DNA of 64,000 nucleotides from Streptococcus sanguinis SK1 = NCTC 7863 (lineage in GTDB: Bacteria; Bacillota; Bacilli; Lactobacillales; Streptococcaceae), in assembly GCF_000194945.1 (NCBI RefSeq), contig NZ_GL878509.1, positions 323,543-387,542 of the forward strand, given 5' to 3'. This document shows, piece after piece, positions 24,989-33,963 of the stretch. Each line of letters opens with the position of its first letter. Positions within the stretch are counted from its first letter, which is position 1. A model generated the notes under the pieces. That model saw only the letters and a list, made by a program, of their open reading frames with translations, did not search any database and was not told where the DNA came from. Made by a program: the position numbers and the translations under genes.

Positions 24989-25393
24989 TTATTCATCTTC
25001 ATCATCCATTAGGCCTGCTAGAACATCATTGACCTTAACAATATTCTCTGCTGCCTTGGATGGATAGCTAACTTCTGCTCCTGTCAAAGAAGAGTTAATA
25101 AACTCAATGACCATGGGCAGATTGACCCCCGCATAAAGCTCGATATCCTGTCCTTCCATAATGAAACGGCTGACTACATTACAAGGAGTGCCCCCCAAGA
25201 GATCCGCAAAGACCAAGTAATCCTCAAAATCTTTGACCGTCTCTAAGAATTTAGCTACGAAGTCTTCTGGACCTTCCTCCGGAAGCAGGGCTACTGCATG
25301 GATATCTTCCTGAGGCCCCATAATCATTTCCGTAGTGGTTTTCAGTTCTTCACAAAAGCGACCATGACTGACTAAAACTAATTTCTTACTCAT
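24989..25393 (-). CDS. PTS system mannose-family IIA component
   Basis: A 134-residue EIIA-Man domain. The phosphorylated residue is His10 in LVLVSHGRF, and LVFADLLGGTPCN is the family's second signature. It accepts phosphate from HPr and passes it to the IIB protein encoded upstream in the operon. It ends in an acidic DDEDE tail and follows the IID gene by 11 nt. Confidence 0.93.
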   Translation of the reverse strand: MSKKLVLVSHGRFCEELKTTTEMIMGPQEDIHAVALLPEEGPEDFVAKFLETVKDFEDYLVFADLLGGTPCNVVSRFIMEGQDIELYAGVNLPMVIEFINSSLTGAEVSYPSKAAENIVKVNDVLAGLMDDEDE

Positions 25394-25404
25394 AAATCAC
25401 TCCA

Positions 25405-26229
25405 TTATTCTGGCACTTGTCCCAGCAGGAAGTAGCCGATAGCAGAGAAGCTTACTGCCATGATAATGATAATGAAGATAGCCTTGGTAGAGTTCATTCC
25501 TTTCTTGCCCAAGAGCCAGAAGATAAAGCCTGTAAAGACTGCTGGAATCAAACGTGGGAAAATCAGATTCATCATGTCTTGGAAATCAATAGCTTTTTCA
25601 CCGATGTTCCATACCCAGGATACTTCAAAGTTGATCATAGTAGCAATCAAACCACCCACCATAAAGATACCCAATACAGAAGCCGCTTCAACAAGAGCTG
25701 TCAAAGTACTTTGCATGTTGGTGATGAGATTGACCCCTTCTTTGTAGGCGAATTCTAACTGTTTCCAACGGAAAATGTCATAAGCAACTGCTACAGCAAT
25801 CCAAAGGAAAATTCCCCAAGGCTGGCCTGCAATAGCCATGGTAGCAGCGATAGATCCCATGATGGCTGGCACAAGAGAGCCAAAGATGGAGTCTCCAAGA
25901 GGAGCAAATGGTCCCATAAGACCTGTCTTGATACCATTGACCGCATCTTTTGATTTAACACCGTCTTTTTCTTCCATAGCTAGGTCAAAACCTGCAATAA
26001 TGGTGTGGAAGAAAGGTGATGTATTGAAGAATTGCGTATGCAATTTCATCATTTCTTGCAATTCTGGAGTGCCATCTCCGTACATTTTGCGCAGCTGAGG
26101 CAAGAGCATGTAGAGATAACCTGACCCTTGCATCCGCTCGTAGTTCCAGCCTAATTGGAAAGTGAACAAGCTGCGTTTATTGATTTGTTTAAAATCTTCT
26201 TTTGTTAATTTATAATTAGAGTTCGTCAT
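25405..26229 (-). CDS. PTS system mannose-family IID component
   Basis: A 274-residue membrane protein of the EIID-Man family: LTKEDFKQINKRSLFTFQ at the N-terminus, WNYERMQGSGYLYMLLPQL, and C-terminal helices (FTGFIFWLLGKKGMN, FIIIIMAVSFSAIGYFLLG). I use the ATG at 26229 (MTNSNYKL), preceded by GAGG and overlapping the IIC gene by 14 nt. Confidence 0.93.
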   Translation of the reverse strand: MTNSNYKLTKEDFKQINKRSLFTFQLGWNYERMQGSGYLYMLLPQLRKMYGDGTPELQEMMKLHTQFFNTSPFFHTIIAGFDLAMEEKDGVKSKDAVNGIKTGLMGPFAPLGDSIFGSLVPAIMGSIAATMAIAGQPWGIFLWIAVAVAYDIFRWKQLEFAYKEGVNLITNMQSTLTALVEAASVLGIFMVGGLIATMINFEVSWVWNIGEKAIDFQDMMNLIFPRLIPAVFTGFIFWLLGKKGMNSTKAIFIIIIMAVSFSAIGYFLLGQVPE

Positions 26230-27121
26230 CTTCAATTTCCTCACTTTCTGATTTTGTGCTAGCAGCTGGCGCAGCAACTACTGTTCTTTGGCTGTATTTG
26301 AAATGCTGTACTGCAAGGAAGATACCAAAGATAGCTACACCAATCATAGACAAACCTTTGAAGTTGTTGGCAAATGTGATCGCAGCATCTTTTGGAAGAG
26401 TCCCAACAATACTAGATACAGCCCCACCCAAAGTTTGAATGTTTGAGTAAAGCACAGTCAGCATAGCCGTCAAGCCAAAACCAAGAGCTAAGTAGTGAAG
26501 ATTACGTTTAACTGGAAGGTAACGAAGCAAGATAGCAAATCCAAGTCCTGGTAACATACGACCAGCCAGTGTCAATCCTGCAGCCAGCCATTTCACACCA
26601 GCAACACCATCTACTATCGCTTGTACAAATGCTCCACCAAATGCCAGAGCCAGAAAGACTGGGAGGGCACGAGACAGAGCCCAAGGAAGTGCACCTAAGA
26701 GATAGTTGCGTTCAATACCTTTATAGTCGAAGCGTTCAACTGCTGCATCCACACGGTGCGCGAAATAAGTCGTTGTCATACGGCCTAAGATATCAAAGTA
26801 AGTTAGCAAAGTTGCTACCGGTACTGCGATTGTCGCGATAGCCAACTCTGGCTTAATGCCTTGTGCTACGGAGAAGGCTGTCGCCAAAACGGCACCTGAT
26901 GTCGCATCAATACGAGAAGCTCCACCAAATGTCCCCACACCAAGAACGAACAATTGCAGGCTACCACCAATAAACAAACCGGTCGTCAAATCGCCCATAA
27001 TCAAGCCAGTAATGAAACCAGCAAATACAGGAGATCCTGCTGACGAAACGATGGTCAACTCATCACAGATTTGATAAGCTGAGTACAAAGTGAGTAGTAA
27101 AATTTGCCACCATTGTATCAT
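26216..27121 (-). CDS. PTS system mannose-family IIC component (sorbose subfamily)
   Basis: A 301-residue polytopic EIIC permease with about eight or nine helices, including FAGFITGLIMGDLTTGLFIG and LFVLGVGTFGGASRIDATSG. It forms the sugar channel with IID. The locus with BgaC suggests Gal-beta-1,3-GalNAc/GlcNAc or a related host-glycan disaccharide as substrate, which is inference. The C-terminus is acidic (SESEEIEDDE). Confidence 0.93.
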   Translation of the reverse strand: MIQWWQILLLTLYSAYQICDELTIVSSAGSPVFAGFITGLIMGDLTTGLFIGGSLQLFVLGVGTFGGASRIDATSGAVLATAFSVAQGIKPELAIATIAVPVATLLTYFDILGRMTTTYFAHRVDAAVERFDYKGIERNYLLGALPWALSRALPVFLALAFGGAFVQAIVDGVAGVKWLAAGLTLAGRMLPGLGFAILLRYLPVKRNLHYLALGFGLTAMLTVLYSNIQTLGGAVSSIVGTLPKDAAITFANNFKGLSMIGVAIFGIFLAVQHFKYSQRTVVAAPAASTKSESEEIEDDEL

Positions 27122-27146
27122 AACAATGTCCTCCTAAAATTTTGTC

Positions 27147-27623
27147 TTATTTTAATAACTTCATGAAGTCCTCAACCGGATCGTTGGGAACCATTTGCGC
27201 TGTCAGTTTTACTCCTTTTTCATGAAGCTTGTGAAAGGCTTCAACATCTGCATCTACCACATTGATAGAGCGAGTAATAGAGCGAGTTTCGTCTGACTGA
27301 GACATATTGCCGACGTTCAGCGTTTCCAGCGGAACACCAGCTTCGACCAACCGCAGGAAGCGGTCTGGCTTGCGAGCAACAATCAAGAGTCGCTGCGAAT
27401 CATACTTGCCAGCCAAGATATTTTCTGCTGCCTTAGCAATCGGCAAGACACTGAGTTTCACGCCAGCTGGCGTTGCAAGCTTGAGCCCGCTCTTTTCGAT
27501 AGCATTTTCAGCTACCTCATCGTCAATCACCATAATGCGTGAAATGTTGAGCTTGGTAGTCCAAAGATTGGCTACCTGTCCATGGATCAAACGTCCATCG
27601 ATACGTGCACCTACTATTGTCAT
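27147..27623 (-). CDS. PTS system mannose-family IIB component
   Basis: A 158-residue EIIB-Man/Sor domain. The phosphocysteine-independent active residue is His14 in RIDGRLIHGQVAN. LNVGNMSQSDETRSITRSIN is typical of the subfamily. Its ATG overlaps the bgaC stop codon by 4 nt. Confidence 0.93.
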   Translation of the reverse strand: MTIVGARIDGRLIHGQVANLWTTKLNISRIMVIDDEVAENAIEKSGLKLATPAGVKLSVLPIAKAAENILAGKYDSQRLLIVARKPDRFLRLVEAGVPLETLNVGNMSQSDETRSITRSINVVDADVEAFHKLHEKGVKLTAQMVPNDPVEDFMKLLK

Positions 27624-29407
27624 AGATTTTCCCCCTTTATTGTTTTAAATGTAGGTTGGTTAACTAAGTGAATGGTTTCGCTATAGATCCCTTCTGTCTC
27701 AAAGATAATGATGCGATTGTCGCCTTCTCTGAGCAGGCTGTGCGGGATATAAAGCGATAAGGTCGGTCCGACATTCCAGAAGCGGCCAATGCTGACACCG
27801 TTGACAAAGACGACGCCCTTGCCAAAGTCGGACAGTTCCAGATAAGTATCTTTAAGCGCTTTCATTTTAAAGTCAAAAGCGTAGAAAGCTGGTTGATTTT
27901 CCTGCCACTCTTTTGAAAAGTCGATCTTTTCTGGATGGTCCAGTGGCAGTGGATAATGCTGCCAGTCAAGCAGGAAGTGCAGATCCTTGCAGACACCGGT
28001 ACGAATGCCCTTCTGCTGGGTATCTGCCAAGAGTTTGTGCCCATAATTGACCCGGCCCATATTTTCCATCAGAATGTCAAGCTGGTGCTCTGCCTTTTTC
28101 TGGCCGTCCACCATAATATCCTGACCGATTTCTGTCTGGTACTGGGTTGCAATGTGCTGACCGTCCACATAGAGCTGCATCCGGTCGCGGCCGTCAATGA
28201 CACGGAGCCTTTCCTGATCAGCATCCCAACTAGCCCAAGTCCGATATAGCAAGTAGCCGACATTTTGCCCCAGCTCCTCCATCTTCATTGGATAGAGACT
28301 TTCGATAGGCTCTGCCAAGTCAGGCAGTGTCTCAAAGAGACTGACCTTCTGACTGAGCGGAATATTCCTGAGTTCAAAAGCCTCTTTCACCAGCGGCTCC
28401 ATCTGCGGATACTCTGGATAATGCTCTTTCAGCATCCTCTGGACTGCATAGTACTTATCCGTCGGATTGCCTCGCTCATCAAGTAGAGCATCATAGTCAT
28501 AGGAAGTTACCTGTGGCAGGTCAATGACACCTCTGGCCGAACAGCCGTTCATAAAGCCAAAGTTGGTACCGCCATGAAACATATAGAGATTGATTGAGCC
28601 CTGCTGGAGCACTTCGTGAACAGCTTGAGCCAGTTCGTCTGGATCTCGCTTGATGACAGGCTCTTTCCAGCGATTGAACCAGCCATCCCAGAACTCCATA
28701 CACATGAGCGGCCACTTTTTGCCATGCTCGTCAAAGAATTCCTGCAGCTGGGCAAAATTGTAATCTGCCTTGGAGCCGAAATTTCCTGTCACAAAGACAT
28801 CGTCATCAATCAGCGTACCCGCTCGAAGCGTAGCCCGCCAAGGCCCGTCTGAAGTAAAGAGCGGACAGGTTACACCTCGTTCTTCCATGAGCTGTCTGAT
28901 TGCTCTCAGGTAGGCCTTGTCTTCCCCATAAGAACCGTACTCATTTTCCACCTGCATCATGAGGATATTTCCCCCATTGTCCAGCAGCCTTGGAGTCAGT
29001 CGCGGCAGCAGCTCGTCATAATAGCTGGCTACAGCCTGCAGAAAGGCCTCATTTGATGAGCGGATGCGCATATTTTCATTGAGCAGCCAGGCCGGCAGAC
29101 CACCGAACTCCCACTCCGCGCAGATAAAAGGCGAAGGGCGGATAATGGCATAAAGTTCCAAATCCTGAGCCGTCTGTAAAAATGCCTCAATATCTAAAAT
29201 CCCTTGGAAATCAAAGACACCTTTTTGGGGTTCGTGCATATTCCAGGGAAGATAGGTCTCCACTGTATTAAAGCCCAGAGCTTTGAGATTATAAAGGGAA
29301 TGATACCAATCCTCAGGCTGTACCCGAAAATAGTGAATGGCTCCCGATAAAATCTTAAACTCCCGATCATCCAAACAGAAAGAATGACCAATTTTGAATC
29401 TTGCCAT
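27620..29407 (-). CDS. bgaC: Beta-galactosidase BgaC, GH35, probably beta-1,3-specific
   Basis: A 595-residue GH35 enzyme, the same length as pneumococcal BgaC, which removes terminal beta-1,3-linked galactose. The acid/base Glu is in MMQVENEYGSYGED and the nucleophile Glu in LMCMEFWDGWFNRW. Jelly-roll domains follow after about residue 400. There is no signal peptide or LPxTG, so the enzyme acts on imported or cytoplasmic substrate. The start at 29407 (MARFKIGHSF) is chosen by homology; an upstream in-frame ATG at 29440 exists. First gene of the bgaC-PTS-agaS-lacD-galM operon. Confidence 0.93.
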   Translation of the reverse strand: MARFKIGHSFCLDDREFKILSGAIHYFRVQPEDWYHSLYNLKALGFNTVETYLPWNMHEPQKGVFDFQGILDIEAFLQTAQDLELYAIIRPSPFICAEWEFGGLPAWLLNENMRIRSSNEAFLQAVASYYDELLPRLTPRLLDNGGNILMMQVENEYGSYGEDKAYLRAIRQLMEERGVTCPLFTSDGPWRATLRAGTLIDDDVFVTGNFGSKADYNFAQLQEFFDEHGKKWPLMCMEFWDGWFNRWKEPVIKRDPDELAQAVHEVLQQGSINLYMFHGGTNFGFMNGCSARGVIDLPQVTSYDYDALLDERGNPTDKYYAVQRMLKEHYPEYPQMEPLVKEAFELRNIPLSQKVSLFETLPDLAEPIESLYPMKMEELGQNVGYLLYRTWASWDADQERLRVIDGRDRMQLYVDGQHIATQYQTEIGQDIMVDGQKKAEHQLDILMENMGRVNYGHKLLADTQQKGIRTGVCKDLHFLLDWQHYPLPLDHPEKIDFSKEWQENQPAFYAFDFKMKALKDTYLELSDFGKGVVFVNGVSIGRFWNVGPTLSLYIPHSLLREGDNRIIIFETEGIYSETIHLVNQPTFKTIKGENL

Positions 29408-29423
29408 CTGATGTTCCCTTCGG

Positions 29424-29440
29424 TGTAAAACCGCTTTCAT
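29424..29440. promoter_or_regulatory. cre-like site in the bgaC leader
   Basis: Minus strand ATGAAAGCGGTTTTACA resembles the CcpA cre consensus with one deviation. It lies just downstream of the bgaC promoter, suited to repression by glucose. Confidence 0.45.
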
Positions 29441-29442
29441 CT

Positions 29443-29454
29443 CTTATTAATATT
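29443..29454. promoter_or_regulatory. AT-rich palindrome between the bgaC and gntR promoters
   Basis: ATTAATATTAAT-type palindromic sequence immediately downstream of the bgaC -10, in the short divergent interval. It is a plausible operator for the adjacent GntR/HutC-family regulator, but low complexity makes this uncertain. Confidence 0.3.
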
Positions 29455-29483
29455 AATATAATAAATTTTTGCATAAATGTCAA
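29455..29483 (-). promoter_or_regulatory. Promoter of the bgaC operon
   Basis: TTGACA, exactly 17 nt, TATATT on the minus strand, about 45 nt before the bgaC start. Confidence 0.75.
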
Positions 29484-29546
29484 CATTTTTTTTAAAAATA
29501 TGTTAAAATCTTAAGTAAGAAAAGTAAAAAAAGAGAGGTGAACAAA

Positions 29547-30263
29547 ATGGCTATTCCAAAATACCAACAAATCAAAGATGAGCTCAAGCAGCAAATCATT
29601 TCTGGCAAATTTGAAAATGGCGATAAGTTTTACACAGAGGCTGAGCTGATTCAGATGTTTAATGTCAGCTCCATTACTGTTGTCCGCGCTTTGAATGAAC
29701 TGGCCAACGATGGCTACATCATCCGCCAGCAAGGCAAGGGAACCTTCGTTTCACGTGCAAGAAAGCACAAGCTGGTGGAATTTTCTGACGTTGAGACCTT
29801 CCCTATCCAAAAAGATAAGGTGACTGTTCTCTCCATCAAGCGTGGGAATGACCTGAAAATCTTGGATAAGCTAGAACTGGCACCAACGCAGTTCTACTAT
29901 AAGATTGACCGGATCAGACGGACTGGCGATAAAATCTATATCTATCACCAAACCTATATCCCTGAGCAGTACATCAATCCTAACTATCCAGATATGGACT
30001 ACTACAGCTCTATCTACAACCGCTTCAAAACTGACTACCACATTCACATGAATGATGAGCATTTTGAAGAGACCAATGAAATTGTCTTCCCAACACCAAA
30101 AGATGTTGCGAAAGTACTGGAAGTTGACACTAACTTCCCGACTGTTCATCAGGTGAAGATTACCCAGCTGGAAAGCACTGGACAGATCTTAGAGTACAGC
30201 GAAACTTACAAACGCGGTGACTTCTTCAAGATCAAGTTCATTTCCTGCAATCGGGACCACTAA
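29547..30263 (+). CDS. GntR/HutC family transcriptional regulator of the bgaC operon
   Basis: A 238-residue regulator with an N-terminal winged helix-turn-helix (residues ~1-70: YQQIKDELKQQIISG, VSSITVVRALNELANDGYI, RQQGKGTFV) and a C-terminal UTRA ligand-binding domain (~90-235). Divergent from bgaC and close to its promoter, so it most likely controls the galactoside operon in response to a phosphosugar. The ATG at 29547 follows a GAGAGG site; an in-frame GTG at 29538 lies within that site. Confidence 0.92.
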   Translation: MAIPKYQQIKDELKQQIISGKFENGDKFYTEAELIQMFNVSSITVVRALNELANDGYIIRQQGKGTFVSRARKHKLVEFSDVETFPIQKDKVTVLSIKRGNDLKILDKLELAPTQFYYKIDRIRRTGDKIYIYHQTYIPEQYINPNYPDMDYYSSIYNRFKTDYHIHMNDEHFEETNEIVFPTPKDVAKVLEVDTNFPTVHQVKITQLESTGQILEYSETYKRGDFFKIKFISCNRDH

Positions 30264-30268
30264 GATTG

Positions 30269-30301
30269 AAAACGATGGCTTCTAATCGGCTGTCGTTTTT
30301 T
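30269..30301 (+). terminator. Terminator after the GntR-family regulator
   Basis: AAAACGA and TCGTTTT pair around an imperfect inner stem, followed by TTTTTTC on the plus strand. Confidence 0.7.
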
Positions 30302-30302
30302 C

Positions 30303-30501
30303 TTTCATCTTGTGTACTTATATCTATTATAAGTCTATCTATACCAATTTGCAATTCATTCTAAGAACTTTTGTTCATTAAAAAGTGAATTCTGTCAAAA
30401 AGTAAACATAGCCTATGTATTTGTCCTATTTTTAATCAATTTAAAGAAGAAAAAATAAAAAACACTGGCTGTTCCCCTGAAAATTGGTACAAGGATAAAG
30501 C
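30303..30501. other. AT-rich intergenic stretch, no gene seen
   Basis: Between the gntR terminator and the dhaM terminator. I see no convincing open frame, repeat or promoter with a target gene in this ~200-nt region. Confidence 0.5.
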
Positions 30502-30531
30502 AAAAAAGCTGGGATTGAATCCCAGCTTTTT
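30502..30531. terminator. Bidirectional terminator downstream of dhaM
   Basis: AAAAAGCTGGGATT and ATCCCAGCTTTTT form a long stem with a 2-nt loop and T-runs on both strands, ending the dhaKLM transcript. Confidence 0.8.
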
Positions 30532-30590
30532 GATATAAAATGTTCCTTATTTTGCAAATAAAGTCGTTTATCAAGTCTCCAGAAAACCTG

Positions 30591-30965
30591 CTATTTTTTT
30601 ATTTCTAATTCACGGACCTGAAGCAAAACATTAGGCAAATCCGCCCCAGCCTGGAGAAGAGCAGCAGCCGTATAGGCTCCCTCTACCAAGGGAACATTGT
30701 TGATGATGATTTCCTTGTCAGAAAAGTCTGCGACCATTTCCAGATTCATCCGAGCTGAGCCCAGATCGAAAAAGGCCAAAATAGTGTCCTTGTCATTGGC
30801 ATCTAAAGCTGCCTGAATCCCTTCAAAGCTGGTCCCGATGCTGCCGTCGTCCAATCCGCCCACATAGCTGATGGCCACATCTGCCGCCACCTGCGAAATG
30901 AGATCAAACAAGCCTTGGGCCAGGTTTTTGGAATGGGACACGATAAGAATGCCAGTATCTGCCAT
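30591..30965 (-). CDS. dhaM: Dihydroxyacetone kinase phosphoryl donor subunit DhaM
   Basis: A 124-residue EIIA-Man-like protein that takes phosphate from HPr and gives it to the ADP held by DhaL. The active His11 is in ILIVSHSKNLAQG, and FFDLGSARMNLE and PLVEGAYTAAALLQAGA are family signatures. It has only the IIA domain, as in Gram-positive DhaM. The start abuts the dhaL stop. Confidence 0.93.
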   Translation of the reverse strand: MADTGILIVSHSKNLAQGLFDLISQVAADVAISYVGGLDDGSIGTSFEGIQAALDANDKDTILAFFDLGSARMNLEMVADFSDKEIIINNVPLVEGAYTAAALLQAGADLPNVLLQVRELEIKK

Positions 30966-31543
30966 CAGCCTGCCTCCGTTTCTAACAGAGCCTCAAAGAG
31001 GAGACCAGATGAAGCCGAACCGGGATCGATATGACCGATAGAACGCTCCCCGACATAGGAAGCCCGCCCCTTGGTCGCCTTCAAATCCTTGGTCGCTTCC
31101 ACTAGGGAACCAATCATTTCACGCGTCAAGTCTCCGGACTGCAGAGAAATGGGAATCGCCGACCAGACATCCACCATGGTCTTCTCACCTGGCACAGCCT
31201 TGCCCCGCTTCTGAATCATGTCCAGCCCAGCTTGGATGACTTCTGACAAGTCTTTACCGTCTTTTTCAGCCTTGGCCATGCCCATGAAGGCCGAGCCATA
31301 AAGAGGGCCTGAAGCACCGCCAACCTTGCTAATCAGCTGCATAGAAACAGCCTGAAAAACCTCAGCCGCACTGGCAAAGTCCTTAGCAGCTAGACTCTCC
31401 ACTGCTGCCGCCATTCCCCTGGCCATATTGGCGCCATGATCACCATCACCGATGGGAGTATCAAGATCAGACAGATAGGCTTTCTGGTCCTGAATCTTCT
31501 CGTTGAACAACTGCATCCATTTTTTTGCTCGTGCTGCGTCCAT
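30965..31543 (-). CDS. dhaL: Dihydroxyacetone kinase ADP-binding subunit DhaL
   Basis: A 192-residue helical-barrel protein that carries ADP/ATP. The Mg-binding aspartates are in LDTPIGDGDHGANMARG, followed by KVGGASGPLYGSAF and HIDPGSASSGLLFEALL. The ATG at 31543 is used; a GTG six nt earlier is part of the AAGGAGGTG ribosome-binding site. Confidence 0.94.
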   Translation of the reverse strand: MDAARAKKWMQLFNEKIQDQKAYLSDLDTPIGDGDHGANMARGMAAAVESLAAKDFASAAEVFQAVSMQLISKVGGASGPLYGSAFMGMAKAEKDGKDLSEVIQAGLDMIQKRGKAVPGEKTMVDVWSAIPISLQSGDLTREMIGSLVEATKDLKATKGRASYVGERSIGHIDPGSASSGLLFEALLETEAG

Positions 31544-31553
31544 AAGCACCTCC

Positions 31554-32543
31554 TTACCAAGCGGCTGTCGTGACAGGACTGTTGAGAGCCGTCAACCAGT
31601 CTGTCTGATCCAGCTCGATAAAGGTCAGAGAAATCCCCGCCATATCAATGGAGGTCATGTAATTACCCAGCTTTTTATAGACAACTTCGACTCCAGCATC
31701 TGCCAGAAGATTTGCTACATCGGCCGCAAAGACATACTGCTCCATGAGCGGTGTTGCACCCATACCATTGATGAGGATACCAATTTTCTTGCCAGATTTG
31801 AGCTCAACAGACTGACTTAGTTTTTCGACCAATTCCTTGGCTAAGTCCTTAGACGGCTGCATCTTTTCCTTGCGATAGCCAGGCTCACCATGGATGCCAA
31901 TGCCGAACTCTATTTCATCATCAGCCAAAACAAAACCAGGCTTGCCAACTTCCGGTACGGTTGCCCCGCTCAGAGCCAAGCCAACCGTGTGAATATGTTT
32001 GACCAGCTCATCAGCCAGAGCCTTGATTTCAGTCAGAGATTTGCCTGCACGCGCCGCATCCCCTAGAATCTTATGGACAAGGATGGTACCAGCCACTCCG
32101 CGGCGACCTTGCGTATAGAGGCTGTCTTCCACTGCGATATCGTCATCTACGACGACACTAGCCACCTCAATCCCTTCCATCTCAGCCATTTCCTGAGCCA
32201 TTTCAAAGTTCATAATGTCACCGGAATAATTCTTAATCACCATGAAGACCCCAGCACCCTCATCTGCTTCCTTGATAGCCTGCAAGACCTGGTCAGGTGT
32301 TGGCGAAGTAAAGACTGCTCCGCAAATAGCGGCCGAAAGCATGCCCTCCCCAACAAAGCCCGCGTGGGAAGGCTCATGACCACTGCCACCGCCAGAAATC
32401 AAGCCAACCTTGCCTGTCTTCTCGCTCTTACGGGCAATGATATCGAAGCCCTCCACCCGATAAACCAAATCGCTGTGAATATAGGCCAAGCCCTCCAGCA
32501 TCTCGTCCACAACCGCTGTTGGATTATTGATAATTTTCTTCAT
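31554..32543 (-). CDS. dhaK: Dihydroxyacetone kinase substrate-binding subunit DhaK
   Basis: A 329-residue subunit that binds dihydroxyacetone covalently through a histidine in [11 protein letters not shown]. Other signatures are [19 protein letters not shown] and [13 protein letters not shown]. With DhaL and DhaM it makes DHAP at the expense of PEP. GGAGG ribosome-binding site; a cre-like site is upstream. No dhaQ or dhaS regulator lies nearby. Confidence 0.95.
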   Translation of the reverse strand: MKKIINNPTAVVDEMLEGLAYIHSDLVYRVEGFDIIARKSEKTGKVGLISGGGSGHEPSHAGFVGEGMLSAAICGAVFTSPTPDQVLQAIKEADEGAGVFMVIKNYSGDIMNFEMAQEMAEMEGIEVASVVVDDDIAVEDSLYTQGRRGVAGTILVHKILGDAARAGKSLTEIKALADELVKHIHTVGLALSGATVPEVGKPGFVLADDEIEFGIGIHGEPGYRKEKMQPSKDLAKELVEKLSQSVELKSGKKIGILINGMGATPLMEQYVFAADVANLLADAGVEVVYKKLGNYMTSIDMAGISLTFIELDQTDWLTALNSPVTTAAW

Positions 32544-32594
32544 AGGTGTCCTCCGTTTCTCAGCGTTTCTTTACAACGAGCAATCCACCCTAAA

Positions 32595-32609
32595 AAGAAA
32601 GCGCTATCA
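32595..32609. promoter_or_regulatory. cre-like site upstream of dhaK
   Basis: Plus strand AAGAAAGCGCTATCA fits the CcpA cre consensus with one mismatch. It lies about 55 nt before the dhaK start, downstream of a TAAAAT-type -10, so catabolite repression of dhaKLM is plausible. Confidence 0.5.
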
Positions 32610-32688
32610 TTTTAATGTTATTTTAACATTTTATCTTACCGAAAGCAAATTCTGTCACATCCTAGACTAGAGGAAAGCATCAAATTAG

Positions 32689-32717
32689 TTGACAAGAAAA
32701 AGTAGACAGTGTATACT
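32689..32717 (+). promoter_or_regulatory. Promoter of the TetR-oxidoreductase operon
   Basis: TTGACA, exactly 17 nt, TATACT on the plus strand. The spacer and -10 form part of the first of two identical 18-bp repeats. Confidence 0.8.
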
Positions 32718-32745
32718 AAAGATAGATAAGTAGACAGTGTATACT
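32700..32745. repeat. Two identical 18-bp direct repeats, candidate TetR operators
   Basis: AAGTAGACAGTGTATACT occurs at 32700-32717 and again at 32728-32745, 28 nt apart (nearly three helical turns). Each contains an imperfect palindrome GTAGAC-AGT-GTATAC. The first covers the -10 box and the second the transcript start region, as expected for autorepression by the TetR protein encoded next. Confidence 0.6.
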
Positions 32746-32759
32746 TTAGGAGAAAATGA

Positions 32760-33356
32760 ATGAAACGCAATACTGCCCAGCTGAAAGAACAGCTCATTCA
32801 AACGGGGATTGAAGAAATCGGAAAACACGGAATTGAACAGCTTTCGCTTAGGACCGTTGCCAAGGCCTGCGGTGTAACTCACGGCACTCCATACCGCCAT
32901 TTTGAGAGCAAGGAAGTCTACCTCAAGGTGGTTTTGACCCAGCTTTCGCTGTTTCTCAATCAGGAAATCAATGAAAAGATTGATGCGACAGCTTCTGCGC
33001 GTGATCAGCTGACCCAGCTTGGTCTTAATTTCATTATTTTTGCCAAGACCTACCCTCATTTTTTCGAAGCTCTCTTTATCAAATTCCCTTTTAAATATAT
33101 GAAGGTGACGCAGGACACAATTCTCTTGGAGTCGGACTTGCCTGGATTTGATAAATTTAAGGAGCTTGTTTTAAAGCTTCGCAAGGAGGAAAATTTTAGC
33201 AATAGCGAAGCAGAAAGTCTTTTTCACTTTTGGAGCTTTATCACAGGCCTAGCCGTTCTAGCCAACAGTCCCATCGGACAAGACCTTGATCCTCAAGCCA
33301 TCCAAAGCACGATTGAACACATGCTTGACATTTATATCAAAGGAGAACGATCATGA
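32760..33356 (+). CDS. TetR/AcrR family transcriptional regulator
   Basis: A 198-residue repressor. The N-terminal helix-turn-helix spans about residues 8-55 (GIEQLSLRTVAKACGV, THGTPYRHFESKEVYL), and the C-terminal ligand domain is the WHG type (HFWSFITGLAVLANSP). The ATG at 32760 follows AGGAG. Its stop overlaps the start of the oxidoreductase gene (ATGA), so the two form one operon. Confidence 0.92.
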   Translation: MKRNTAQLKEQLIQTGIEEIGKHGIEQLSLRTVAKACGVTHGTPYRHFESKEVYLKVVLTQLSLFLNQEINEKIDATASARDQLTQLGLNFIIFAKTYPHFFEALFIKFPFKYMKVTQDTILLESDLPGFDKFKELVLKLRKEENFSNSEAESLFHFWSFITGLAVLANSPIGQDLDPQAIQSTIEHMLDIYIKGERS

Positions 33357-33919
33357 AAACCTTGATTATTTACACCCACCCCAGCCCAACTGGCTTCAAT
33401 GCTGCTATTCTCAAAGAAGTTCAAAGCAACCTTTCTAAGAAGCATGAGGTGAAAACCTTGGACTTGTATGCTGAAAATTTTGATCCGATCTTGCGCTTTG
33501 ACCAAGAACATAGACGCCGTGACCTGCACAAAGACCCTGAAATGGCCAAATACCGGGATTTGATTACTTGGGCAGACCATCTGATTTTCATTTTTCCTAT
33601 CTGGTGGAGCGGTATGCCAGCCATTCTCAAAGGCTTTATCGATCGTGTCTTTGCGGCTGACTTTGCCTATTCTTATAAGAAAGTAGGCATGCAAGGCCAC
33701 CTGCAAGGCAAGTCCGGATGGATTATCGCCAGCCATAATACACCAGCCTTTGCCCTGCCTTTTGTCCAAGACTACGGCAAGGTACTTAAAAATCAAATCC
33801 TGAAACTTTGTGGTATTTCTCCAGTCAAACTGACTGAACTCAACAGTGTAGAACGTAAAACAGACCAACAACGCCAAGAAATGCTCAAGAAAATCGGGCA
33901 ACTGGCCAGTCAAATTTAA
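33353..33919 (+). CDS. NAD(P)H-dependent oxidoreductase, flavodoxin-like fold
   Basis: A 188-residue FMN-dependent quinone/NAD(P)H oxidoreductase of the MdaB/KefF type. LIIYTHPSPTGFNAAIL is the phosphate-binding loop, and FPIWWSGMPAILKGFIDRVF is the family signature. It is probably induced by quinones or electrophiles through the TetR partner; the substrate is inferred. Confidence 0.9.
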   Translation: MKTLIIYTHPSPTGFNAAILKEVQSNLSKKHEVKTLDLYAENFDPILRFDQEHRRRDLHKDPEMAKYRDLITWADHLIFIFPIWWSGMPAILKGFIDRVFAADFAYSYKKVGMQGHLQGKSGWIIASHNTPAFALPFVQDYGKVLKNQILKLCGISPVKLTELNSVERKTDQQRQEMLKKIGQLASQI

Positions 33920-33925
33920 GATAAA

Positions 33926-33959
33926 GAAAATAGGCGCTTCTTACGAAATGCCTATTTTC
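33926..33959. terminator. Bidirectional terminator between the oxidoreductase gene and purB
   Basis: GAAAATAGGC and GCCTATTTTC form a 10-bp stem with T-runs at both ends, serving two convergent genes. Confidence 0.8.
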
Positions 33960-33963
33960 TTGT

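Noticed and set aside
33332..33913. Minus-strand open frame of 193 codons
   Set aside because: Exactly antisense to the oxidoreductase gene, which has clear family motifs; the reverse frame has none.
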